Shown: positions 18,569 through 30,100 of the stretch, piece by piece | Numbering within the stretch: the first letter of the stretch is position 1 | Layout: each line of letters opens with the position of its first letter | NCBI GenBank assembly: GCA_011390465.1 | Contig: JAABSH010000033.1 | Span: 1 to 41,988, forward strand | Length of the DNA stretch: 41,988 nt | Direction of reading: 5' to 3' | Origin: Desulfobacteraceae bacterium | GTDB lineage: Bacteria > Desulfobacterota > Desulfobacteria > Desulfobacterales > Desulfosalsimonadaceae | Program-made: the position numbers and the translations under genes | The notes under the pieces: generated by a model | The model's database searches: none | The model's input: the letters and a program-made list of their open reading frames with translations, nothing else | Told to the model about the DNA's origin: nothing

Positions 18569-20053
18569 ATGCATCTGTTGATAAAGATTGTTTTTATGTG
18601 GGTGGTGGCAGGGATGTTCCAGCCGGCCCTAGCCGGTGAAATTTCTGCCAATTATTATGATATTGGCGTGTTTGCCTTTGAAGAAGGAAATTTCAAAGAC
18701 GCTGAAGCCTATTTAACGCAGGCCGTCAGGCGCAATCCTGAAGACGCGCTGGCCTGCTTTTACCTGGGCCGGACCTATCAGGAACTGGCGCAGACAGCAG
18801 ATGCCAGGCGTTATTTTAAAAAAGCATCCGCCATTGATCCATCCATCCCCGGGCTGAATTATCATCTGGGGATTCTTTTTTATGAAAACAATGAATTTGA
18901 TACAGCCCTGGAATATTTTTCCCGGGTGATTGCGGAAAATCCGGAAGATGTGCTGGCCCTTTATTATGCCGGGGTCAGCCGTTATAAACTGGCGCAATAC
19001 AAAGCAGCAGAACCCCTTCTGATGCAGGCGGCCCGGATGAGCCCGAGTATTGAAATGAACGGAAATTATTATGCCGGCATCTGTAATTACCATCTTAAGC
19101 GGTTTCCCCTGGCCGCCGCTCAGTTTGAGCAGGTGGTGGAAATGGCGCCGGAAGGCGATATGAAAGAAAATGCCCGGATGTGGATAGATGCGGTCAGACA
19201 AAAAAAAGCAGAGGCAAAACCCTACTTCCTGTATCTCAAAACCGGTGCTGTGTATGACGATAATGTGATTCTGGCGCCGGAGAATCTGGATCAGGTGTCA
19301 GATGAGAGCGATGCCGGGCTGATGGCGTATTTTTCCGGAAAGTATGATTTTTTGAAAAACCAGGATCTGGTTTCCGGCGTGGGATACAGTCATTATCAGA
19401 CCCGTTATCAGGATCTGGATGCCTACAATTTAACCGGGAGCATGGGTAATTTTTATGTTAACTGGCATCTTAATCCTGCCCTTTCTTTTGAATGCGCTTA
19501 CCAGCCCATGTATTACTGGGTGGACGGGGACAGTTATCTCATGCAGCATCAGGTGGTGCCTGCGGCGGTGTGGCGGATTGATCCGCTGAATCTTGTTGAT
19601 TTTTCATACCGGTATTCCCGGGACAATTATTTTACGGACAATGGCCGGGACGGACATGCCAATGAAGTTACGCTGGAATTTTTCCACCAGGTTCAGGCCT
19701 TTAGCGGGAATTTTTTTTGCGGGGTCGGCAGTGAGGTTTTTTCCGCCCATGCAAAAGACCAGAATTTCACCGAACTTTCCGCCCTGGCCGGTATTTCCGC
19801 AGATATCATGAAAAATACCCGCCTCACCGTATATGGTCAGTTGTTTGACAAAACCTATGATCACCAGGATGCGGTGTATAAAAAGAAACGGGATGACAAC
19901 CGGTACCTGATTTTTGCGTCCGTCACTCAGACCCTTTGGCGCCCCTGGCTGCAGGTTTCAGCGGAATATACGTTCATGAAAAACAACTCCAGTATTTCCG
20001 ATTTTGATTATGAGCGAAACACCATCCTCCTTGCTGTTTCCGTCAAACTTTAA
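18569..20053 (+). CDS. TPR protein with C-terminal outer-membrane beta-barrel (Slam-like architecture)
   Basis: A 494-residue exported protein. The signal peptide ends at about residue 22 (MFQPALAG). Residues about 27-215 form five or so TPR units (ACFYLGRTYQELAQTADARR; ALEYFSRVIAENPEDVLAL). Residues about 220-494 alternate polar and aromatic residues as in a beta-barrel, starting YLKTGAVYDDNVILAPEN and ending TILLAVSVKL, with a hydrophobic C-terminal strand. N-terminal TPR plus barrel is the layout of surface lipoprotein assembly modulators (Slam, DUF560) and related outer-membrane proteins; sequence identity to Slam cannot be judged by eye. AAAGGAG lies 7 nt before the ATG. The FecR gene follows after 12 nt and the giant surface-protein gene after that, so a translocator role is plausible (inference). 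Confidence 0.78.
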   Translation: MHLLIKIVFMWVVAGMFQPALAGEISANYYDIGVFAFEEGNFKDAEAYLTQAVRRNPEDALACFYLGRTYQELAQTADARRYFKKASAIDPSIPGLNYHLGILFYENNEFDTALEYFSRVIAENPEDVLALYYAGVSRYKLAQYKAAEPLLMQAARMSPSIEMNGNYYAGICNYHLKRFPLAAAQFEQVVEMAPEGDMKENARMWIDAVRQKKAEAKPYFLYLKTGAVYDDNVILAPENLDQVSDESDAGLMAYFSGKYDFLKNQDLVSGVGYSHYQTRYQDLDAYNLTGSMGNFYVNWHLNPALSFECAYQPMYYWVDGDSYLMQHQVVPAAVWRIDPLNLVDFSYRYSRDNYFTDNGRDGHANEVTLEFFHQVQAFSGNFFCGVGSEVFSAHAKDQNFTELSALAGISADIMKNTRLTVYGQLFDKTYDHQDAVYKKKRDDNRYLIFASVTQTLWRPWLQVSAEYTFMKNNSSISDFDYERNTILLAVSVKL

Positions 20054-20065
20054 GGGAGAAAAAAA

Positions 20066-21076
20066 ATGATTTTCCGAAATATCCACAAACTGCTGGTTAC
20101 AATTATGGTTTTGGGCCTCGTGATGGCAACAGCGGGATTTGCGGCAGAACCCGACGCAATGGCAATTCTTGAAACCCTGGAAATACGGGATGGATACGCG
20201 CCCGGCAATGGTCTGTCCATCGGCAGCATCCGGCAGACATATGGAACAGTGGTCATTGTGCATCAGGATCAGTCATTGGGTTTCAAGGCAGTGCCCGGGT
20301 GTGAGCTGTTCAAAAATGATCTTGTCATTACCGGTAAAGACGGCAGCACGGCCTTCCGGCTGGCTGACGGCAGTTTTATTTCCCTTTCGCCGGGTAGCGC
20401 GATGCGCATAAACCAGGTCTCCTATGCGCCAAAGCAGAAAACCCGATCCGCCTTTGTGAATATGCTGAGCGGAAAAGCCCGGTTTGTGGTGAAAAAATTT
20501 GTGGATGCCCGGCATTCCGAATTCAAGGTCAAAACCAAAACCTCCGTTGCCGGGGTTCGGGGCTCTGATTTTATTATCAGCTCCTCGGAAATGGTGACGG
20601 AAATCATTACTCTGGAGCAGACTGCTCTGGCGGTGATCAGCCTGGCCCATCCGGAGGCCGAGCCGGTGATGCTGAAGGCGTTTGAGCGCACGGAGGTGCG
20701 CGCGGGCATGCTGCCGGAAGAAGTTCAGCGCACCCGGGCCGAAGACATTGATCGTCTGATGAAGGAATTCATGTTCCAGCCGCCGGCAGCACCCATTGAA
20801 CAGGAAATGGGCCTGATCGCCGCCGGTGCAGGCGTTGCGGCTGACACGGAAACAGGGCCGGAAAAAATTTATGTGCCGCCCTCAGAGCTGGATCAGCCCC
20901 GCATGGCAGTTCCTGAGCCCGATTCTGCCGGGGAGGGTTCCATGGGGGATCTGTTTCGGTCCGGACGGATGCTGATGGATGAACAGGCTATCAAAGACAA
21001 TGAATTGCAAATTTATGAAGACATCCAGGAAACCCAGCAGAAAGAGCCGCTGCCGGATTTCCCGGGGACGCCGTGA
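20066..21076 (+). CDS. Exported FecR-domain protein
   Basis: A 336-residue protein with a signal peptide (LLVTIMVLGLVMATAGFAAE) and a FecR domain at about residues 50-165 (GTVVIVHQDQSLGFKAVPG, DGSTAFRLADGSFISLSPGS, then SVAGVRGSDFIIS). The C-terminal half is Pro/Glu-rich and probably disordered (PPAAPIEQEMG; LQIYEDIQETQQKEPLPDFP). This is not the TonB-linked sigma-regulator FecR: there is no N-terminal cytoplasmic part, and no sigma factor is nearby. Stand-alone exported FecR proteins often sit beside large surface proteins. It starts 12 nt after the TPR-barrel gene (GGGAGA precedes the ATG), so they are co-transcribed. Confidence 0.85.
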   Translation: MIFRNIHKLLVTIMVLGLVMATAGFAAEPDAMAILETLEIRDGYAPGNGLSIGSIRQTYGTVVIVHQDQSLGFKAVPGCELFKNDLVITGKDGSTAFRLADGSFISLSPGSAMRINQVSYAPKQKTRSAFVNMLSGKARFVVKKFVDARHSEFKVKTKTSVAGVRGSDFIISSSEMVTEIITLEQTALAVISLAHPEAEPVMLKAFERTEVRAGMLPEEVQRTRAEDIDRLMKEFMFQPPAAPIEQEMGLIAAGAGVAADTETGPEKIYVPPSELDQPRMAVPEPDSAGEGSMGDLFRSGRMLMDEQAIKDNELQIYEDIQETQQKEPLPDFPGTP

Positions 21077-21176
21077 ACTCTGAATTGGTTATTATATTCA
21101 TCGAAAGGACCTGCCGGATATGGGGCGTTTAAAGAAATAAAAGATCAATGTCTGGAAACAGGCAAGGGAGGATATG

Positions 21177-24100
21177 ATGGGCCATGGGAAGCTTCAATGG
21201 AATCAGGGCAGGAAGCGTTTGGGATCGCTTACGATGAAAATCGTTTTGGCGATGCTCCTCGTAATGAGTTTTGGAAATGAAAAAGCGCATTCTGCGGGAG
21301 TGAATTATTATGTGGATATTCAAAATGGATCAGATACCGGTGATGGATCTCAAACCAATCCCTGGCGGACCCTGCATGGTGTTTTTGATCCGGTGCACCC
21401 AAAAATTGGAGACGGCGATACGCTTTATGTCATGCCGGGCGTCTATAGTTCCGAGACCGAGGGGGTCGACGCTCAGTTGGAAATTCAAATTCCCAATGTA
21501 CAGATTATCGGCATCTGCTGGCCGGAGATCAGATTTGTCTATGAGGTTGAAGCACATTGGACTGCAGGCTTTCAAATTTCGGCGGCCGGCATTACTGTAG
21601 AGGGATTCAAGATCACCGGATTTGAATTCGGCATTTATGCCGCAGACCAAAGCCCCACCATGCGGCGCAATATCATTTTTGGTATGCTGGTAAGCGGAAT
21701 CCATGTTGAATCAACAAATTCGTCCATTTCTCCGAGAATTGAAAACAACTTGATATATGATTGCGGATCAAGCGGAATTCTCATTTCGGGTAATAATAAA
21801 GGTGGCACTCCGGAAATTTTTCATAATACCATTGATGCTGGGGTTTCTGGTTATTCTGGGACGGGGATATCCATTTACGAGGTAACCACGCCTATTAGTT
21901 CCATATGGCCATATATTGGGTTTAATATCATCACGAATTTTAACAGTGGAACAGGTATTTTTAATGCCGACGCTGATATTGTTGAAGTTTTTTACAACAA
22001 TGTATTTGCCAATGGCAGCAATTATGGAGGCACGGGAGGATTTGTGGTTGCAAATCCAAAAACCGAAGATCCCAAGTACCAAGATCCCAGTGTCGGAAAT
22101 TACCGGCTTCAATATAGCTCTCCCTGTATTGACGCAATACCTGATGATGTTAGTTTTCCTGATCCGGTCGTGGATGATCTGCTACTGGAATCAAGACCTA
22201 TAAATATTACCGGAATCGACAACCATGATCCGCCAGGCGGCCTTTACGATATGGGTGCCTATGAAAAGACCGGGGACGCAGATCGGGACGGATACTCGTA
22301 TGTGGATGAGATTTCTAACGGGACCGACCCAGATGAATGGGATACGGATGGAGACGGGTATCATGATAAAGAAGATACTGACCCTAATGATTCTGGTAAC
22401 CACCCCACATATGTTCCGGGAGAGTATTATGTCGACGCCAACCAAACCTGGCGGGGTCTGGGCACCCAAGCAGAGCCATGGCAGGATATCCATCTGGCGA
22501 TCCATCACATCAACAACGGTACGGCTGGCACTGAATCCACCCCTTATATCATTCATGTGGCGGCGGGTACCTATTCGGCCGACTGTTGCCCGGGGAACTG
22601 GGAGCCGGATGAGCCGCTGATCATCACCCAGTCCTGGGTGCTCATTCAAGGGGTTGGAAAGAATGCTACCATTATTGATGGCACGGTTTGTGGTGCCGGT
22701 CCTTATGGCCCCGACTGGATGGATGGATTCATCCTTGAAGGGGCGGATCATGTCACTATCCGGGATATGAACATTCAGAATTTTTGTGCGACAGGCGGCA
22801 GCTCCGGTGTCAATATGCGGGGCGCGACCAATTGTGTGGTGGCGGCGTGCCGTATTCATGGCAATGATTTCAGCGGCGTGAATATCGGCATGGATTATTT
22901 TGACTATACCCCAAGCGATTACAATGCGGTCAAGGATGGGTGCGAAATTTTTCACAATGGATATGCTGGTGTGTATATCGGCAACAGCAGCTATAACGAA
23001 GTGCGGGACAACAGCGCCTCCATTTATGATAATGGAACGGTCGAGTCTCCTGGTATCGGTGTATCCATTTCCGGATATTCCGATTATCCGGCCCATGGCA
23101 ACCAAATTGTCAACAATCGCATCTACTCTTCCGTGAACGCAGAGCCTGCCCAGGAAAAGGGTGTTTATGTGGAAGGAGATGGCGATGGAAATATTGTGGA
23201 GGGGAACGAAATTGATGGCCATGTTCTTGGCAGTGCCTGTGGAATCTACACCAATAACGCGGATGTGCAGATTTTACGAAATACCCTGAGGGATAACGGG
23301 ACCGGTGTCATCATTGAGGGAAATTATTCAAATAACATTGCCCCTAGTGTTATCAACAACCTCATTTATCGCAGCAACTCATCTTTGCCAGATGTTTTTG
23401 ACGGGATTTATTTGCTCAATTCCAGCGGCAATGGGGTTTCCCCTATCATTTACCACAACACCATCGACGGCGGCGCGCAATACGGCATCTACATTTACAG
23501 TGAGTCCGGGACCACCAGCCCTGAGATTAAATACAACATCATCAGCAATTTCGAATATAAGGGGATTTACAATGTAGGCGGCATCCCTGTGATTGATTAT
23601 AATGATGTCTTTAATAATCTGGAATATAATTATTTAGGGTGTTCTGCCGGGCCAAATGATTTGGACCCGCCCCAGGATCCCGCTTTTATTGATCGCGGGA
23701 CGGGCGATTACCATCTTGGGGTCGCTTCCCCCTGCATTGATGTGATTCCTTTATCATCTGTCACCCTCGACCACGACAGTATCACCCGTCCCCAGGGCGC
23801 GGGGTATGACATCGGGGTTTATGAATATCCTTCTGCGCCGGCCCCGGTCAGCACCATCACCGGGATTCCGGATACCGGACAGACGGCCTGTTATGACAAT
23901 ACCGGTGAAAAAACCTGTCCGGACCCCGGCGCGCCTTTCTACGGCCAGGATTCCCAGTACCAGCCCCAGCATCCCCGGTCCTATACCAAGCTGGGAGCAG
24001 GAGGAGTGGAATTGGATCCAGGCGCCGATCATATTGACGACGGCGGCCCGTGGATCATGACCCGGGACAATGTCACCGGCCTGATCTGGGAGCTCAAAAC

Positions 24101-27100
24101 AGCTGGTAACGTAAGTGATAAATATGACTGGACATCTGCAGACACATACGCAGAAGATTTGGCCCTTGGCGGCTTCACTGACTGGCGGGTCCCCACCATC
24201 AAAGAACTCAGGTATTTAATTGACCATGGCAGGTCTGGCCCAGCCATTGATCCTTGGTTTTGGGTTGATGATACATCTTTATACTGGTCATCCACGACCG
24301 ACGCAAACGATTCTAACTATGCATGGCTTGCAGGTTTTGGGGGTTCCGGCACTGAATGGAGCATGAGCAAAACCGGGAACTGGCTAGTGCTTGCCGTTCA
24401 CGGAGAAACACCGGGTGTTTTTGAAGACGGCACCACCTCCGGGCGAATGGTGGTCAATGTTGACAATACGGTCACGGATACGGCAACAGGTCTGATGTGG
24501 CAGAGGAGCAGCGGTCCTATTAGCGATTGGCAAGATGCCCTGGCGCTTGCAGAGGGCCTGGTGCTTGATGACTATAGTGACTGGCGCCTGCCCAATTTTA
24601 ATGAGCTGGGATCGATAGTTAATTTTATGGCATTCGCCCCGGCCATTGATTTCACAATTTTTCCATCAACTGCTGCTTCTTACTGGACGTCAACAACTGA
24701 TGCATCAGATGCCAGTAACGCCCGTCTGGTAAATTTTGCAACAGGGGGTGCCAGTTCAGCAGATAAAGAAGCCAATTTCAACGCAGTCAGAGCCGTTCGC
24801 GGCGGCCAGTTTTCCTCATCCGGAGAACTCGTGATATTCTCTCCTGTGCAAGGCGGGCAATATTCTATGGGAGATGTTCTGAATATTTCATGGGACCCGG
24901 GGACATTCGTAGGTTCTGTTATTATTTCTTTTTCAACAGATGGCGGAGGAACCTCTGCAACGTCCTGGATCGAAATTGCTGCCACTGAAAATGACGGCCT
25001 GTTTTCATGGATCCCTTCCGGAACACCAACGGTGAATGGGGTGGTGCGCATCCAAGACGCTGATTCCTCGGCGTTTGCTGAACTGGGTTTTTTTTCATTG
25101 GTTGAATCGTCCATTCCCATTATGCCTGGCACCTATTATGTGGACAGCACAAATGGAAGCGACGCCAAAGACGGCCTTTCCTGGAGTACCGCCTGGCAAA
25201 CTCTCTATAATTCCATCACGTTGATCAACGGCGGCGAGCCCGGGACTTATACCCTGAATGTGGCGGACGGGACCTATACAGTGACCGGCGGTTCCGAGCC
25301 GGATTTGGATCTGAATATTACCCAGAGCAATCTGACCATCATCGCCGCCGGAACTGGGGCCATTGTGGACGGCACCGGTGGAACGACGGGTGGGTGGTAC
25401 GACGGCTTCGACGTTCAAGGGCCGGCAACAGGCGTTAAGATCCAGAATCTCAAGATCCAGAATTTTGCCGCCAACGGCATTCACATGGGCGGGGCCGTGA
25501 ATTGCACCGTGGATGCCTGTATTATTCGCAATAACGCAATGAACGGAATTTTAATTGAGCAGGGAGGTGATCCCTGGAGTGCCAGTGCCGACTGCACCAT
25601 CCAAAACGGATGTGAGATATACGAGAATGGCACCCGTGGAATTCTTATTGATACGGCGACCGGGATAATCGTTGATGCGTGCCGGATCTATGAAAACTCA
25701 AACGACGGCATCTACATTGGCCAGGGGGCAAATCACCGGATTCGCAATAATTGTGAAATTTTCAATAATCTGTACCATGGGATCAGCATTTATGAGAGTT
25801 CCGGCAATCAGATCCTGAACAACCGGGGCTCGATTTATGATAATGGCAATCCATCCTATAACATATGTGGAATTTATATTGACGGTCCCGATTCCGTCAA
25901 CAACCTGATTCAGGGCAGTGACGTTTACTCATCAGGCCCGGGAGGGGATTATTTCCAGGAAGCCGGCGTTCGGCTTGTGGGTGTTGGGTCTGGAAACCAG
26001 GTGATCGGCAACACGATTTTTGGTCACCAGGCGGATGAGTTGAATGGATACGACGGATTTGGGATTGAAGCCGTCAATTGCAGCCCGGATATCTTTAAAA
26101 ACGTACTCTATGATAATGCTGAAGCAGTGGTGGCATTGGCTGAGGATGGCGGCACGGCATCTCCGAAAATCTGGAATAACCTGATGTATGGAGATTTTAC
26201 CGCATCCACTATGCGTGCCGGCATAATGCTGGAAATCGAATACTCCCAGTTTTCAGATGTCATAGGCACGCTTGCACCGTTAATATTTCATAATACCATT
26301 GACGGTGCTGCGGAAGCCGGCATTGAGATCGATGTGGATACTCTCTATGGTGGCGGCGGTACACCAGAGATCGAGTACAACAATATCACCAGGGCCGGAC
26401 TTTACGGCATTGCAAATACGTCGGGATTTGCGGACCCGGCCGTGACGCGAAACAATATCTGGAACACCGGCCCCAGCGGCACAGCCTATTATCAGAATTT
26501 CGCCGTCCCGCCCGCGGGCGACATCTATGATGATCCGTTGTATGTCGATGCGGGCGTGGGAGATTTTCAGCTTCAGGCGGAATCCACCTGCATAGATTTC
26601 AGCACCGTGGGAACTTCTCCCGTTGTAAGTGAGGATATATTGGCTGCAACACGTCCGCAGGGGGGTAAATTTGATATCGGATGCTATGAAACACTTAGGA
26701 CAATGCATACCCTGACCTATACTGCGGGCCCTCACGGATCAATCACAGGAGAAGCGAGCCAGACAGTGGAACACGGCGCAGACGGCACATCCGTGACAGC
26801 GGTTGCGGATGAGGGTTATCATTTTGTGCAATGGAGCGACGGATCGACCGCCGACCTCCGGACAGACACCAATGTGACGGACAATATTTCCGTGACAGCG
26901 GAGTTTGCGATTAATACGTATGCATTGACCTATACCGCGGGCCTCCACGGATCAATCACGGGAGAAACGAGCCAGTCGGTTGAACACGGCGCGGACGGCA
27001 CATCTGTGACAGCAGTTGCGGATGAGGGGTATCATTTTGTGCAGTGGAGCGACGGATCGACAGCCAGTCTCCGGACAGACATCAATGTGACGGACAATAT

Positions 27101-30100
27101 TTCCGTGACAGCGGAATTCGCGATTAATACGTATGCATTGACCTATACGGCGGGTCTTCACGGATCAATCACGGGAGAAGCGAGCCAGACGGTGGAACAC
27201 GGCGCGGACGGCACATCTGTGACAGCGGTTGCGGATGAGGGGTATCATTTTGTGCAATGGAGCGACGGATCGACCGCCGACCTCCGGACAGACACCAATG
27301 TGACGGGCAATATATCGGTAACAGCCATATTTACAATAACCTATAGCCTGACAACGGAAATTTATCCTTCCGATGCCGGAACGGTGACTTCAGACCCTGC
27401 CGGTATAGACTGCCCGGCGACTGTCTGTGCAGCTTCTTTTGTTCAGGATGAGGTTATTGCTTTGACGGCTACCGATGGCGGATTCATGACGTTTGCCTAT
27501 TGGATAGTGAATGGCGGGACAAACAGGTATCCAGACAATCCGTTGACCGTTACGATGGATACCGCGTATTCAGTGACCGCCGTTTTCAGTCCTTTTGACG
27601 GTGGAATTGGTACTTCAGATGACCCATTTAGCATAACAACACCGGATCAACTGGCTGCGGTTGATAATTATCCAGACAGTCATTTCAGGCTTGACGCAAA
27701 CATTTCGCTTGGCGATTGGCAATTAACACCCGGGTGGACTCCCATTGGCACGCCCACTGATCCGTTTGTCGGTGTTTTTGACGGCAATTGCTATAGAATC
27801 AGTGAATTGTTTATTGATCGGCCGGGGCAGGATTTTGTGGGCTTTTTTGGATACCTGGGAGACGGAGCGGAGGTTCGAAACTTACTTATTTTAGATGCTG
27901 ATATCAATGGATATGATGCTGTTGGAGTCCTGACGGGCAAGAACGATGGGGGCATCATTTCAGTTTGCGCAGCTACCGGGACAGTTCGCGGCCATGGCAG
28001 CGGCACCGGCGGTGTCGGCGGCCTCGTGGGTTATAACGGGTGGCAGATGGATAACAGTTATGCTGCCGTGCATGTCACGGGTACGGGCGACCATATCGGC
28101 GGATTGGCAGGAAAAAATCACGCCGGAACCATTGAAAATTGTTATTCAAGCGGTTTTGTAGAAGGAGTCGGCGATGTCGGCGGTCTGGTGGGGATGGTTT
28201 ATCCAGGAACAGTGATCAGCAGCTATTGGAATACGGATACCAGCGGCCAGTCCAGTTCCGGCGGTGGCAATGCTTTGTTGTCGACGGAAATGCGATTGCA
28301 GTCCAATTTTGTGGAATGGGATTTTACAAATACCTGGGCTGTTGAGATGGGAGATAATGATTTCCCCTGGCTCCAGTGCCTGGGGCAGGTTCTCTTTGAC
28401 CTGAATTATGCAGCCGGCGATAATGGCAGTGTGGATATGCTTTACCAGTCATTGCGTCATGGACAGGATGGCGCCCCGGTCACTGCAACAGGGGATTCTG
28501 GATATGCGTTTTACGGCTGGAGCGATGGCTCTTTTGATAATCCCCGTAAAGACTTAAGCGTGACCCATGATATCTCTGTAGCAGCAGCATTTGCAGTTGC
28601 CGAGTATACCCTGACGTACACAGCCGGAGCGAACGGATCGGTCATTGGAACAAGTCCTCAGACAGTTGAACACGGCGCGGACGGCACATCCGTGACGGCG
28701 GTTGCGGATGAGGGTTATCATTTTGTGCAATGGAGCGACGGATCGACCGCCGACCTCCGGACAGACACCAATGTGACGGACAATATTTCCGTGACAGCGG
28801 AATTTGCGATTAATACGTATGCATTGACCTATACCGCGGGCCTCCACGGATCAATCACGGGAGAAGCGAGCCAGACGGTTGAACACGGCGCGGACGGCAC
28901 ATCTGTGACAGCGGTTGCGGATGAGGGTTATCATTTTGTGCAATGGAGCGACGGATCGACAGCCAGTCTCCGGACAGACATCAATGTGACGGACAATATT
29001 TCCGTGACAGCGGAATTCGCGATTAATACGTATGCATTGACCTATACGGCGGGTCTTCACGGATCAATCACGGGAGAAGCGAGCCAGACGGTGGAACACG
29101 GCGCGGACGGCACATCTGTGACAGCGGTTGCGGATGAGGGTTATCATTTTGTGCAATGGAGCGACGGATCGACCGCCGACCTCCGGACAGACACCAATGT
29201 GACGGGCAATATATCGGTAACAGCCATATTTACAATAACCTATAGCCTGACAACGGAAATTTATCCTTCCGATGCCGGAACGGTGACTTCAGACCCTGCC
29301 GGTATAGACTGCCCGGCGACTGTCTGTGCAGCTTCTTTTGTTCAGGATGAGGTTATTGCTTTGACGGCTACCGATGGCGGATTCATGACGTTTGCCTATT
29401 GGATAGTGAATGGCGGGACAAACAGGTATCCAGACAATCCGTTGACCGTTACGATGGATACCGCGTATTCAGTGACCGCCGTTTTCAGTCCTTTTGACGG
29501 TGGAATTGGTACTTCAGATGACCCATTTAGCATAACAACACCGGATCAACTGGCTGCGGTTGATAATTATCCAGACAGTCATTTCAGGCTTGACGCAAAC
29601 ATTTCGCTTGGCGATTGGCAATTAACACCCGGGTGGACTCCCATTGGCACGCCCACTGATCCGTTTGTCGGTGTTTTTGACGGCAATTGCCATAGAATCA
29701 GTGAATTGTTTATTGATCGGCCGGGGCAGGATTTTGTGGGCTTTTTTGGATACCTGGGAGACGGAGCGGAGGTTCGCAATCTTATCATCACAGATGCTGA
29801 TATCAATGGATATGATGCTGTTGGAGTCCTGACGGGCAAGAACGATGGCGGCATCATTTCAGCTTGCGCAGCTACCGGGACAGTTCGCGGCCATGGCAGC
29901 GGCACCGGCGGTGTCGGCGGCCTGGTGGGTTATAACGGGTGGCAGATGGATAACAGTTATGCTGCCGTCCATGTCACGGGTACGGGCGACCATATCGGCG
30001 GATTGGCGGGGAAAAATCATTCCGGAACCATTGAAAATTGTTATTCAAGCGGTTTTGTAGAAGGAGTCGGCGATATCGGTGGCCTTGTCGGAATGGTTTA

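Noticed and set aside
20066-21076. FecR as an iron-siderophore sigma-factor regulator
   Set aside because: The protein has a cleavable signal peptide and no cytoplasmic anti-sigma domain, and no sigma factor or TonB receptor gene is nearby.
23860-24820. Diversity-generating retroelement target in the DUF1566 modules
   Set aside because: No reverse transcriptase, accessory gene or template repeat with adenine-biased differences is visible in the window.
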